Part shown: positions 1 through 9,143 of the stretch, in pieces
Numbering within the stretch: the stretch's first letter is position 1
Layout of the letters: each line of letters begins with the position of its first letter
NCBI GenBank assembly: GCA_947486785.1
Contig: CANKUU010000003.1
Location: forward strand, 124,001-188,000
From: an uncultured Flavobacteriaceae bacterium
GTDB taxonomy: Bacteria > Bacteroidota > Bacteroidia > Flavobacteriales > Flavobacteriaceae
Direction: 5' to 3'
DNA: 64,000 nucleotides
The notes under the pieces: generated by a model
Seen by the model: the letters and a program-made list of their open reading frames with translations, nothing else
The model's database searches: none
Told to the model about the DNA's origin: nothing
Made by a program: the position numbers and the translations under genes

Positions 1-393
1 ATTATGATTATCGTTGGGGGTATAAATATGATCACCGCTTTGTTGGTTCTTATATTAGAGCGCACCCAAATGATTGGGGTATTAAAAGCTTTAGGTTCTT
101 CTAATTGGAGTATTCGAAAAGTGTTTTTATATAATGCTACTTATTTAATCGGCGTTGGCTTGTTATGGGGCAATGGTATTGGTTTGTTAATTATTTGGCT
201 TCAAAGCCAATTTAAGTTATTTAAGTTTCCAAATCCTAAGGAGTATTATGTAGAATACATTCCTGTCAGTATTGACGTTTTAACCGTATTTCTACTTAAC
301 CTAGGGGTCTTGTTGCTCTGCTTGTTAATGTTATTGCTTCCTTCATATATTATCACCAAGATAACTCCAGTAAAAGCAATTAAATTTGAATAA
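1..393 (+). CDS. ABC transporter permease, FtsX/LolC-E family (C-terminal part)
   Basis: The reading frame is open from the first base of the window, so this is the 3' end of a gene that starts upstream. The 130 visible residues hold three hydrophobic segments (about 5-20, 45-65 and 95-118). The stretch MIGVLKALGSS followed by a final PVKAIKFE is typical of the last part of FtsX-like permeases of the LolC/LolE type, which release lipoproteins from the inner membrane. This is family recognition from a fragment. The MacB-type permease fold is certain enough, but the LolCE assignment is inferred. The gene ends about 85 bases before the next start. Confidence 0.8.
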   Translation: MMIIVGGINMITALLVLILERTQMIGVLKALGSSNWSIRKVFLYNATYLIGVGLLWGNGIGLLIIWLQSQFKLFKFPNPKEYYVEYIPVSIDVLTVFLLNLGVLLLCLLMLLLPSYIITKITPVKAIKFE

Positions 394-465
394 ATCTCAA
401 TTATATCATTAAACTTCTAACATTTTTTAGTGTATTTAGTTTTAAACTTGGCATCTAATTTATCA

Positions 466-473
466 TAACTTTG
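466..473 (+). promoter_or_regulatory. TAACTTTG -7 element directly before the CBS-like gene
   Basis: TAACTTTG fits the Bacteroidota -7 consensus TAnnTTTG. A TTG lies at 448-450, but the 15-base spacing is short for a -33 box. A transcript starting about seven bases downstream would begin at or next to the ATG at 480, so the mRNA could be leaderless. Confidence 0.4.
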
Positions 474-479
474 AATACT

Positions 480-1841
480 ATGAACTATGCAGAAAATATA
501 TTAAAAACCATTGGTAATACCCCTTTGGTAAAACTAAATAAGCTTACTTCTGAGCTGCCTTGTTTGGTCTTGTCAAAGTACGAAACTTTTAATCCGGGTA
601 ATTCTGTTAAAGACCGAATGGCAATTCAAATGATTGAAGATGCCGAACAAGAGGGAATATTAAAGCCAGGCGGTACAATAATAGAGGGCACTTCTGGTAA
701 TACAGGAATGGGCTTGGCATTAGGTGCTGTTGTCAAAGGCTATAAGATGATATGTGTTATTAGTGATAAACAATCTAAAGAGAAAGTAGATATTTTAAAG
801 GCTGTAGGTAGTGAAGTTCATGTATGTCCTACCGATGTTGCTCCTGAAGACCCTAGAAGCTATTATTCTACAGCAAAAAGATTAGCAGAAGAGATACCGA
901 ACTCATGGTATGTAAATCAGTACGATAATCCATCAAATACAAAAGCACATTACTTAAGTACTGGTCCTGAAATATGGGAGCAGACAGATGGAAAGGTCAC
1001 TCACTTTGTAGTAGGAGTTGGAACAGGAGGAACAATTTCAGGAGTAGGATCTTTTTTAAAAGAACAAAATCCAAACATAAAAATTTGGGGAATTGATACC
1101 TACGGCTCTGTTTTTAAGAAGTATCACGAAACAGGTATTTTTGATAAAAATGAAATTTATCCTTACATCACAGAGGGGATTGGAGAAGATATTTTGCCCA
1201 AAAATGTAAATTTTGAAATAATTGATGGTTTTACAAAAGTTACCGATAAAGATGCCGCGGTTTACACACAACGCCTAGCGAAAGAAGAAGGTATGTTTTT
1301 AGGAAATTCTGCGGGTGCAGCTATAAAAGGGCTGTTGCAACTTAAAGAGCATTTCACCAAAGATGATGTAGTGGTTGTTTTGTTTCATGATCATGGTAGT
1401 CGTTATGTAGGTAAAATGTTTAATGATGAATGGATGCGTAATCGCGGTTTTTTAGATGATAAAGTGACAAAAGCTATCGATTTGGTAAAAAGCCATGTCG
1501 ATGAACCTTTGGTTACCGTAAAAACAGAAGAATTGGTAATGCATGCGATAGAGCGAATGAAGAACTATAACATCTCGCAAATTCCTGTAGAAGATGTTAA
1601 TGGTTTTGTAGGTTCTATTGATGAGTCTATTTTATTTCGAGCAATAATGGATGATACTAGTGTAACTTCAAAACCAGTAAAAGAAGTTATGCAAAAACCT
1701 TTTCCCGTTGTAAATAGAAATATGGCTATTGCTGAGGTTGCTAAATTAATTGATAAAGAGGTTCAGGCAGTTTTAATAGATTTAGGAGATGGACGACATC
1801 ACATTATTACAAAATATGATATTATTAGCGGCTTAAAATAG
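480..1841 (+). CDS. Cystathionine beta-synthase / cysteine synthase-like PLP enzyme with CBS domains
   Basis: A PLP enzyme of fold type II. The N-terminal half (residues 1 to about 320) carries the Lys of the NSVKDR motif near residue 44, which binds the cofactor, the SGNTG substrate loop near residue 72, and the phosphate-binding GTGGTISG near residue 182. The C-terminal 120 residues form a pair of CBS domains (about 335-453), as in eukaryotic-type cystathionine beta-synthases and in many Bacteroidota proteins annotated as cystathionine beta-synthase or cysteine synthase. It should condense serine or O-acetylserine with homocysteine or sulfide in the cytoplasm. Which reaction it performs cannot be read from sequence. 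The ATG at 480 is preferred over an in-frame TTG at 471. The CBS pair suggests control by an adenosyl ligand (inference). Confidence 0.88.
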   Translation: MNYAENILKTIGNTPLVKLNKLTSELPCLVLSKYETFNPGNSVKDRMAIQMIEDAEQEGILKPGGTIIEGTSGNTGMGLALGAVVKGYKMICVISDKQSKEKVDILKAVGSEVHVCPTDVAPEDPRSYYSTAKRLAEEIPNSWYVNQYDNPSNTKAHYLSTGPEIWEQTDGKVTHFVVGVGTGGTISGVGSFLKEQNPNIKIWGIDTYGSVFKKYHETGIFDKNEIYPYITEGIGEDILPKNVNFEIIDGFTKVTDKDAAVYTQRLAKEEGMFLGNSAGAAIKGLLQLKEHFTKDDVVVVLFHDHGSRYVGKMFNDEWMRNRGFLDDKVTKAIDLVKSHVDEPLVTVKTEELVMHAIERMKNYNISQIPVEDVNGFVGSIDESILFRAIMDDTSVTSKPVKEVMQKPFPVVNRNMAIAEVAKLIDKEVQAVLIDLGDGRHHIITKYDIISGLK

Positions 1842-2080
1842 CCCTGAATAGTAAAAGTTATTTGTTCTTAATTAGCATCAGGTCTGTAGGTGTTTTAGTT
1901 TAATTTTATCATTTTTTTTAAATTAGTTCCTAAATTTTAGTTGCCTTTGAAGCTCAATTTCCGGAGTTGTATGTGGTAGGTGATAATTTTTATAAGGACT
2001 AGAGTGAAAAAAGTTGAAATATAGGGTGCGAAAATTTATTTTTTGTTAGCTATAATTCAGTTTTAACTAAAGCATATCTT

Positions 2081-3478
2081 ATGAGTAAAGTAGAAACTCG
2101 CAATGCATTTATGACCGCTACGTATTTGTATTTTTTGTTTGTTGCCCTGTTTCTTTGCGGCTGCGGTAGTGATGATAGTAGTGCTGCTAATTCAATTACT
2201 CCGCCAATAGATCCTGTAGAAACAATTGAAAACCCCTTGCCATTATTTTCTATTCAGACCAATGGACAATCTATTGTAGATGAGCCTAAAGTTAGTGCAG
2301 ATTTTACACTTACAGAAGGTGATGAAACCCTATATTCAGGAAAAATGGGTATTGAAATAAGAGGGTCTTCCTCGCAAATGTTTCCTAAAAAGTCTTTTGG
2401 TTTTGAAACATGGGATGCAGACGGTAACGATATTGATGTTTCTTTACTAGGTTTTCCAGAAGAGGAAGATTGGATTTTGTATGCCCCTTATAGCGATAAG
2501 TCGCTCATAAGAAATGTGCTAATTTATGACCTAGCTCGAAGTATGAATCGGTATGCGAGTAGAACAAAATTTGTTCAATTAAATATCAATGAACAGTATC
2601 AAGGAGTTTACGTGTTTATGGAAAAATTAAAACGAGATAACAACCGTATAGCAATTAACAAGTTAAAAGATGATGAAAATGAAGGTGAAGATTTAACCGG
2701 TGGTTACATTCTAAAAATAGATAAAAACAATAATGAGGGTTTTACCGATCAAAATTCTTTTGATTCTGAGTTTGGGTCTTCATTAGATCAAACGGGTGGT
2801 GATATTCATTTCTTATACGATTACCCTGATGCTAATACTATTACCTCAACACAAAAAGACTATATTTCAGCCTACCTAGCAGATTTTGAAACGGCACTAG
2901 CCTCCGATAACTTTACGGATGTAGACCAAGGGTACCAGGCATATATAGATATAGATAGTTTCATAGATTTTTTTATTCTAAACGAAATTTCAAACAATGT
3001 TGATGCTTACCGTATAAGCACCTACCTGACGAAGGATAAAAATGAAAAACTGAAAATAGGCCCTATTTGGGATTTTAATTTGGGCTTCGGTAATGCAGAT
3101 TATTGCAATGGAAGCCATACAGATGTATGGGCGTATAAATTTAATGAAAGGTGCCCAAATGATGTTTTTTTGGTTCCCTTTTGGTGGTCACGTTTACTTG
3201 AAGACCGAGCTTTTGTTGATCGTTTAAAAACAAGATGGAATACCTTAAGAGCAGAGCAATTAGCAGATGCAGTAATTTTTGCTCGAATAGACGAGTATGT
3301 TGTTCTTTTAGACGAATCAGGTGCTTTAGAATCTAATTTTGCGAAATGGCCGATTTTAGGCACTTATGTTTGGCCAAATGCGTTTGTGGGTCAAAATTAT
3401 AGCCAAGAAATACGCTATGTAAAAGAATGGATAACCAACAGAACGCAATGGTTAGATAATGCCATAAATAATCTTTAG
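2081..3478 (+). CDS. CotH-kinase family lipoprotein
   Basis: An exported lipoprotein of 465 residues. A hydrophobic signal (about 12-25) runs into LFLCGCGSDDSS, a lipobox with an acidic/serine tail. The body matches the CotH family: IEIRGSSSQMFPKKSF near residue 90, DWILYAPYSDKS near 130, a central EKLKRDNNRI, GGYILKIDKN, and the metal-binding DFNLGFGNA near residue 330. CotH proteins have an atypical protein-kinase fold. In spore formers they phosphorylate coat proteins, while in Bacteroidota they are surface lipoproteins of unknown substrate, often near glycan genes. An internal ATG at 2111 could be the true start because the first ten residues are not needed for the signal. It lies 9 bases before the epimerase gene and may be co-transcribed with it. 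Confidence 0.85.
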   Translation: MSKVETRNAFMTATYLYFLFVALFLCGCGSDDSSAANSITPPIDPVETIENPLPLFSIQTNGQSIVDEPKVSADFTLTEGDETLYSGKMGIEIRGSSSQMFPKKSFGFETWDADGNDIDVSLLGFPEEEDWILYAPYSDKSLIRNVLIYDLARSMNRYASRTKFVQLNINEQYQGVYVFMEKLKRDNNRIAINKLKDDENEGEDLTGGYILKIDKNNNEGFTDQNSFDSEFGSSLDQTGGDIHFLYDYPDANTITSTQKDYISAYLADFETALASDNFTDVDQGYQAYIDIDSFIDFFILNEISNNVDAYRISTYLTKDKNEKLKIGPIWDFNLGFGNADYCNGSHTDVWAYKFNERCPNDVFLVPFWWSRLLEDRAFVDRLKTRWNTLRAEQLADAVIFARIDEYVVLLDESGALESNFAKWPILGTYVWPNAFVGQNYSQEIRYVKEWITNRTQWLDNAINNL

Positions 3479-3487
3479 TACCCATAT

Positions 3488-4264
3488 ATGAGACTGTATT
3501 TAAAAGACCAAAGTGTAACTATTGATAAGGGAGAGTTAGTAAGTTATCGGGTAAAAGAAACTGAGTATATGCATCAAAAAGGAAGTCCTGGTTGGCGAAA
3601 TGTTGATACTGAAATGTTTCCGATTATTGGCCCAACAGCGGATGCGGGTTTTCAGGTGCAAACCCCGAGAGAGATAGCTATTCAAGATCAGCACGGGCTA
3701 TTGCGCGAATTGGAATATCAATTAGAGCAACAAACAAATTTGAGTGCTACATATAGCAAATCTTACCAGCAAAGAACACCAATAAAAAATTCGAAATACC
3801 CTAAGAAATCAACCCAAAAATTATTGCTTTGGCCCTATAATTTCAAATTTGAAAAGAAATTTGAACTAAAACCATCAGGCTTACATATTACCTTTACCAT
3901 TTCAGGAGAAAAAGATTCTCCTTTTATGTTCGGTTATCATCCTGCTTTTAGGTTAATCACCAAAAACCCAACGGTAATTGCAAATAATAAAGTAATTACA
4001 CTACATCAAGTATTAGAAACCGGCAGCAAGGCATTGCAAGTTTCAAACTGCAACACTCTTGTTCTTCAGGATAAAAACGAATTGGTAGTTGTAACTTCTG
4101 GATTTGATAACTTTATGTTGTGGACCGAGGTTTCAAATATGATTTGTATCGAGCCAATTACCTTTTATCCATACAATGTAAAACAGCAAAATTTAGATGA
4201 AGGCTTTACTTTTTTAAAGGATACTAAAGCGGTATTTTCTGTACATTTAGCTGTCAATAGTTAA
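3488..4264 (+). CDS. Aldose 1-epimerase (galactose mutarotase) family protein
   Basis: A 258-residue cytosolic protein with no signal peptide. It has the beta-sandwich pattern of the aldose-1-epimerase superfamily, including FGYHPAFRL near residue 145, where the His is a conserved active-site residue of the family, and a final region with an acidic residue in CIEPITFYPYN. Family members interconvert alpha and beta anomers of free sugars or sugar phosphates. The exact sugar is not evident. It begins 9 bases after the CotH-like gene and ends 5 bases before the Crp regulator, so the three genes probably form one transcript. Confidence 0.8.
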   Translation: MRLYLKDQSVTIDKGELVSYRVKETEYMHQKGSPGWRNVDTEMFPIIGPTADAGFQVQTPREIAIQDQHGLLRELEYQLEQQTNLSATYSKSYQQRTPIKNSKYPKKSTQKLLLWPYNFKFEKKFELKPSGLHITFTISGEKDSPFMFGYHPAFRLITKNPTVIANNKVITLHQVLETGSKALQVSNCNTLVLQDKNELVVVTSGFDNFMLWTEVSNMICIEPITFYPYNVKQQNLDEGFTFLKDTKAVFSVHLAVNS

Positions 4265-4269
4265 ATTTT

Positions 4270-4914
4270 ATGAAATTCATGAAAAACTTAGAGCAAGAAT
4301 ATGGGTATCTTTTTGAAGAAAAATTATTAACCGAGATAAGCACAAATGGGGTGTATAAAAAAATTAAAAAAGGTACTACTATACTCGATATTGGAGCACC
4401 GATTACCCATATGCCTTTATTGTTAAACGGAGCTATAAAAATACTTAGAGAAGACGAAGAAGGAGATGAATTGCTCCTTTACTTTTTAGAAAAAGGTGAT
4501 GCTTGCGCCATGACCTTCTCAGGTTGTTTTGGCAATAGTAACAGTAAAAGTAAAATTAGGGCTGTTACAGAAAATGATACCGAGATAATTATGATACCTA
4601 TTCGGCAAATAGAAACCTGGATGCAGCATTACAAATCATGGCAGCAGTTTATATTAGATAGCTATCACAACATTATGATCGAACTTTTAGAAACCGTAGA
4701 TACTTTAGCTTTTATGCGCTTAGATGAAAGACTACTAAGGCATTTGAAAGATAAAGCTAAAGTTACAAATGATGATAGCATTTATAGTACCCATCAAGAT
4801 ATTGCTTACGACTTGCATACATCAAGAGTTGTAATTTCTAGATTGCTAAAAAAACTAGAGAAAGAAGGTAAAATTTTAATGAATCGTAACCATATTAAGA
4901 TTCTTGTTTTTTAG
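4270..4914 (+). CDS. Crp/Fnr-family transcriptional regulator
   Basis: A 214-residue protein with an N-terminal cyclic-nucleotide-binding-type jelly roll (about 20-130) and a C-terminal winged helix (about 150-212). The recognition region STHQDIAYDLHTSRVVISRL is the usual Crp helix-turn-helix. The jelly roll has CAMTFSGCF, with two cysteines, in place of the cAMP-contacting RER motif, so a cAMP ligand is unlikely. A redox, sulfide or other small signal is possible (inference). Flavobacterial regulators of this subgroup commonly sit beside metallo-beta-lactamase/rhodanese and sulfur-transport genes, and here such genes follow within 3 kb. Its own target sites were not identified. Confidence 0.85.
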   Translation: MKFMKNLEQEYGYLFEEKLLTEISTNGVYKKIKKGTTILDIGAPITHMPLLLNGAIKILREDEEGDELLLYFLEKGDACAMTFSGCFGNSNSKSKIRAVTENDTEIIMIPIRQIETWMQHYKSWQQFILDSYHNIMIELLETVDTLAFMRLDERLLRHLKDKAKVTNDDSIYSTHQDIAYDLHTSRVVISRLLKKLEKEGKILMNRNHIKILVF

Positions 4915-4962
4915 AACGAAAAAAAAGACCTTAATTTATTATTAAACTTAAAATGTCAACGT

Positions 4963-5553
4963 ATGAAAACTATCTTTTTAAGCCTAATTTTAAGCCTGTT
5001 TATAAACCTTTCTATCCAGGCACAAATGAATGATGCTTTACCTTATATGAATATACCCGATGCTCCTGAAAGCTATACGCCAGGCACCGTAATATCAAGA
5101 GTGATCGACGGACTTGGGTTTCGATACTATTGGGCATCTGAAGGTTTAACAGAAGATGATTTGGCTTATGCTCCGGGTAATAATGGTCGAAGTATGAGTG
5201 AAAATTTAACCCATATATACGAGCTTTCTACAGTTATTTTAAATGCTGCTAAAAAACTCCCAAATGATAGATCTGCTAAACCAGAAGTAATGACTAGTAT
5301 TCAGCAGCGTAAGAAAACTTTAGAAAATTTAAAACTTGCCAGCGAGCTCTTTGCAGAAAGTATCGATTTAAGTTCTCATGCTGTTGTTTTTAAGTCCAAA
5401 GATGGCACTGCCAGCTACCCATTTTGGAACGGTATAAATGGCCCCATCGAAGATGCTTTATGGCATGCCGGCCAGTTGGTAGTAATGCGCAGATCTGCAG
5501 GCAATCCGATAAACTCAAAAGTGAATGTTTTTTTAGGAAGACTAAACGATTAA
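4963..5553 (+). CDS. Exported DinB-like protein
   Basis: A protein of 196 residues with a clear signal peptide (KTIFLSLILSLFINLSIQAQ, cleavage after AQA/AQ near residue 20). The remainder is a helical bundle with the widely spaced histidines of the DinB/YfiT superfamily, including NLTHIYEL near residue 80 and DALWHAGQLVVMRR near residue 168. DinB-like proteins bind a divalent metal through three histidines. Several act as thiol-dependent transferases (bacillithiol or mycothiol S-transferases), but the role of exported members is unknown. The gene follows the Crp regulator by 48 bases on the same strand. Confidence 0.72.
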   Translation: MKTIFLSLILSLFINLSIQAQMNDALPYMNIPDAPESYTPGTVISRVIDGLGFRYYWASEGLTEDDLAYAPGNNGRSMSENLTHIYELSTVILNAAKKLPNDRSAKPEVMTSIQQRKKTLENLKLASELFAESIDLSSHAVVFKSKDGTASYPFWNGINGPIEDALWHAGQLVVMRRSAGNPINSKVNVFLGRLND

Positions 5554-5820
5554 AGTCTCTTTTGCTGTCCTCATAAATAGTGTAAGGCCGCAGTTGTAAA
5601 GGGTTTTTGTGCCGTTAGCCCAAACAAATCACGCTGTCATCAAGTGCTTCTATGATCTTTTTTGGTTAACAGCCTAGGCATGTAATCAACGGTTATTGTC
5701 GTTAAATTTTAGCTATTTTTCGCCTTTTATGTTGCCAAAATAATTAGTTTTCACGCTTATCGTAAGACCTTTGTAACTCTGGTTGCTTTAATTTTATTAT
5801 TTAAAACGTAAATTTGATTA

Positions 5821-7554
5821 ATGCAAAAATTTTTTCCATTTCTGCAATGGCTACGCACGTACAACAAAGCTGATTTTTTTAGCGATTTGCTAGCAGGTTT
5901 AAGCGTAGGAATTATTTTAGTTCCGCAAGGTATGGCCTATGCTATGATTGCGGGTTTGCCACCAGTTTACGGCTTATACGCAGCCATATTTCCATTACTA
6001 GTGTATTTGTTTTTAGGCACCTCTAGGCAATTGTCAATTGGACCGGTCGCTATGGATTCGCTTTTAGTAGCTGCGGGTTTAGCAAGCCTAACAATTTCTA
6101 GTCTCGAGAATTATATAGCCTTGGCTATATTTTTAGCTTTTATGGTAGGGGCTATTCAGTTTTTTTTAGGCTTGTGTCGTATGGGGTTTTTAGTCAATTT
6201 TTTATCAAAGCCTGTAATAAGTGGTTTTACATCTGCTGCGGCATTAATTATTGTTTTTAGTCAATTAAAACATTTACTTGGGGTAGATGTTGAAAAGAGC
6301 AACAGGTTTCACCAATTAATTAGCAATGCTTTTAACAAAATAGCAGAAACAAATAGCTACGATTTGGCATTAGGGCTAGTCAGTATTCTCGTAATCGTTG
6401 TTTTAAAGAAATGGAGCAAGAAAATACCATCTATACTCATTGTCGTCGTATTGGGTATACTAGCCGTTTATTTTTTAAATTTAGAAGCTTTTGGAGTAAA
6501 AATTGTTGGTGCTATTCCTACAGGCCTACCCGAGTTTCAAACGCCAAGTATTACTATTCAAAATATAATTGATATTTGGCCAATAGCGGTGACATTAGCT
6601 TTGGTTGGGTATTTGGAGGCGATTTCTATAGGCAAAGCTATTCAAGAAAAGACAGGCTTAGATACCATAGATTCAAATCAAGAGCTTGTAGCCTTAGGCG
6701 CTTCAAATATGATAGGTTCTTTTTTTCAATCGTACCCCGCAACTGCTAGTTTTTCTCGTTCTGCAATTAATTATGAATCAGGAGCTAAAACAAATTTGGC
6801 AGCCTTATTTTCTGTAAGCTTAGTAGTACTTACCTTATTATTTTTAACACCATTGTTTTTTTATCTGCCAAATGCTGTTTTGGCTAGTATTATTATGGTT
6901 TCTGTTTTTGGATTAATTGAAATTGGCTACGCTAAAAATCTATGGGTAAATCGTAAAGACGAGTTTTTTATTTTACTAATTACTTTTTTAACTACCTTGT
7001 TTGTGGGCATACCTCAGGGGGTTTTACTAGGGGTCTTATATTCTTTATTATTAATGGTTTATCGTACGTCTAATCCACATTTTGCGGTTTTAGGTAATAT
7101 TAAAGGATCAGAATATTATAAAAATATCAATCGATTTGATGATGAGGTAGTGGTACGAGAAGACCTGCTTATTGTTCGTTTCGATGCACAATTGTATTTT
7201 GCAAATGCAGCTTTTTTTAAACGAGAATTGTTTAAACAAATTGATAAAAAAGGAAAAGCGTTAAAAGGTGTTATCATAAATGCAGAGGCTATTAGCTATA
7301 TTGATAGTAGTGCAGCATATATGCTAACAAAGATTATTAATGAAATACATTGTAGAAACTTGCAGTTTTATATTGCTGGTGCTATTGGCCCTACTAGAGA
7401 TATTATTTTTTCAAGCGGCATTATTACCGAATTGAGCTCTGAATTTCTTTTTGTTAAAACAAAAGAAGCGGTAGCTTATTTTGATGATCCTAGTACAGTT
7501 TCTTTGGTGCAAGAAAAAGTAGCGCATCAAAATCGATTGAAATGCGATAAATAA
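5821..7554 (+). CDS. SulP-family inorganic anion permease with STAS domain
   Basis: A 577-residue inner-membrane transporter. The N-terminal 400 residues contain the SulP core with 10-12 hydrophobic segments, beginning with the signature DLLAGLSVGIILVPQGMAYA and AGLPPVYGLYAAI. The C-terminal part (about 430-560) is a cytoplasmic STAS domain with the conserved AISYIDSSAA loop. SulP proteins move sulfate, bicarbonate or other anions, usually with sodium or protons, and the substrate is not readable from sequence. The next gene, 56 bases downstream, is a persulfide dioxygenase-like protein, which favours a sulfur oxyanion (inference). A TAAATTTG box lies only 5 bases before the ATG, so it is either fortuitous or gives a leaderless transcript. 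Confidence 0.9.
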   Translation: MQKFFPFLQWLRTYNKADFFSDLLAGLSVGIILVPQGMAYAMIAGLPPVYGLYAAIFPLLVYLFLGTSRQLSIGPVAMDSLLVAAGLASLTISSLENYIALAIFLAFMVGAIQFFLGLCRMGFLVNFLSKPVISGFTSAAALIIVFSQLKHLLGVDVEKSNRFHQLISNAFNKIAETNSYDLALGLVSILVIVVLKKWSKKIPSILIVVVLGILAVYFLNLEAFGVKIVGAIPTGLPEFQTPSITIQNIIDIWPIAVTLALVGYLEAISIGKAIQEKTGLDTIDSNQELVALGASNMIGSFFQSYPATASFSRSAINYESGAKTNLAALFSVSLVVLTLLFLTPLFFYLPNAVLASIIMVSVFGLIEIGYAKNLWVNRKDEFFILLITFLTTLFVGIPQGVLLGVLYSLLLMVYRTSNPHFAVLGNIKGSEYYKNINRFDDEVVVREDLLIVRFDAQLYFANAAFFKRELFKQIDKKGKALKGVIINAEAISYIDSSAAYMLTKIINEIHCRNLQFYIAGAIGPTRDIIFSSGIITELSSEFLFVKTKEAVAYFDDPSTVSLVQEKVAHQNRLKCDK

Positions 7555-7610
7555 ATCAGAAGTGTATAAAAAAGAATTATTATATTCTTTGTTGACGTAA
7601 ATATTGAAAT

Positions 7611-9017
7611 ATGAAAATAGAACAGATTTACACAGGTTGCCTCGCTCAAGGCGCCTATTATATAGAGAGTGCGGGCGAAGTTGCAATAATCGACCCATTA
7701 AGAGAAGTGCGGCCATACCTACAACGCGCAGAAGATAATAATGCTAAAATCAAATATATTTTTGAAACTCATTTTCATGCAGATTTTGTAAGTGGTCATG
7801 TAACCCTATCCAAGCAAACTGGGGCACCAATAGTATTTGGCCCTAATGCAAACCCTAGTTTTGATGCTTTGGTTGCTGTAGATGAACAAGAGTTTAAGTT
7901 GGGTAACGTAACCATTACAGCCCTACATACACCGGGTCACACTATGGAAAGTACCACCTATTTATTAAAAGATGCTAAAAGAAAAGATTTTGCGATTTTC
8001 TCTGGTGACACTCTGTTTTTAGGTGATGTGGGTAGGCCCGATTTAGCGCAAAAGGCAGCTGAGATGACTCAAGAAGATTTAGCAGGTATTTTATTTGATA
8101 GTCTTAGGGATAAAATTATGCCATTATCTGATGACGTTATTGTGTATCCAGCGCATGGTGCAGGTTCTGCTTGCGGTAAAAATATGATGAAAGAAACTGT
8201 TGATACTTTGGGTAATCAAAAGAAGGTGAACTATGCCTTAAGGGCAGATATGACAAAGCAAGAATTTATAAATGAAGTAACAGATGGTCTTCTGCCTCCG
8301 CCAAAATATTTTCCGTTAAATGTGAAGATGAATAAGGAGGGCTATGAAGATATTGCCGACGTTTTAGATCGCGGTACAACTGCACTTACACCAGATACTT
8401 TTGAAAAGGTGGCTAATGAAACTGGTGCGGTTGTCTTAGATGTTCGTCATCAAAACGAATTTGTAAAGGGGCATATACCTAGATCTATATTTATAGGATT
8501 GAATGGTGATTTTGCTCCTTGGGTAGGAGCACTAATAGCAGATACAAAGCAGCCAATTTTATTGGTGTCACCTAAAGGAAAAGAAGAAGAAGCAATTACA
8601 AGGTTGTCGAGAGTAGGTTTTGATGGTACTATTGGATATTTGTCTGAAAGCTTTGAATCATGGGTAAAAGCAGGCAAAGAATATGATACCATAACTTCAG
8701 TACCAGCAGAAACAGTTATCCAAGCTGTAAATGAAAGAAAACTTCAAGTTTTTGACGTTCGTAAAGAGGGTGAATTTAAGTCAGAGCATTTAAGCGCTTC
8801 AAATCATACGCCTTTAAGTAGATTAAATAAATACTTGAAAGAATTTCCTATTAAAGATACATTTTATGTGCATTGTGCTGGTGGTTATCGATCTGTTATT
8901 GCAGCATCTATTTTGAAAAGTAGAGGTATTCACAATTTTATAGATATAGCAGGCGGATATGGTGCCTTAAAAAAACATGGTGCTGAAGTAACTAACTATA
9001 CTTGTTCTAATTCGTAA
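7611..9017 (+). CDS. MBL-fold metallo-hydrolase with two rhodanese domains (persulfide dioxygenase type)
   Basis: A 468-residue protein in three parts. Residues 1-240 form a glyoxalase II-like metallo-beta-lactamase domain with THFHADFVSGH (53-63), the HTPGHT loop, a GDTLFLGDVGRPD metal Asp and a late PAHGAGS His. This fits the ETHE1/sulfur dioxygenase type, which oxidises glutathione persulfide or a similar thiol persulfide to sulfite using iron. Residues about 265-355 form a first rhodanese domain whose active-site loop reads VSPKGKE with no Cys, so it is probably non-catalytic. Residues about 370-465 form a second rhodanese domain with an intact HCAGGYRS loop. The domains suggest sulfane-sulfur transfer followed by oxidation. 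It is probably co-transcribed with the SulP gene. Confidence 0.87.
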   Translation: MKIEQIYTGCLAQGAYYIESAGEVAIIDPLREVRPYLQRAEDNNAKIKYIFETHFHADFVSGHVTLSKQTGAPIVFGPNANPSFDALVAVDEQEFKLGNVTITALHTPGHTMESTTYLLKDAKRKDFAIFSGDTLFLGDVGRPDLAQKAAEMTQEDLAGILFDSLRDKIMPLSDDVIVYPAHGAGSACGKNMMKETVDTLGNQKKVNYALRADMTKQEFINEVTDGLLPPPKYFPLNVKMNKEGYEDIADVLDRGTTALTPDTFEKVANETGAVVLDVRHQNEFVKGHIPRSIFIGLNGDFAPWVGALIADTKQPILLVSPKGKEEEAITRLSRVGFDGTIGYLSESFESWVKAGKEYDTITSVPAETVIQAVNERKLQVFDVRKEGEFKSEHLSASNHTPLSRLNKYLKEFPIKDTFYVHCAGGYRSVIAASILKSRGIHNFIDIAGGYGALKKHGAEVTNYTCSNS

Positions 9018-9143
9018 GAGAGCATTTTTTATGCTTACAGTTTAAAAGGGGTGTTTTAATTCAATATTTGACTTATTTTTCTGTATTTGGTTGATGAAAA
9101 TCAAAAAAAAATAACTAAATTCAAATCCAAATTAAATTTGAAC

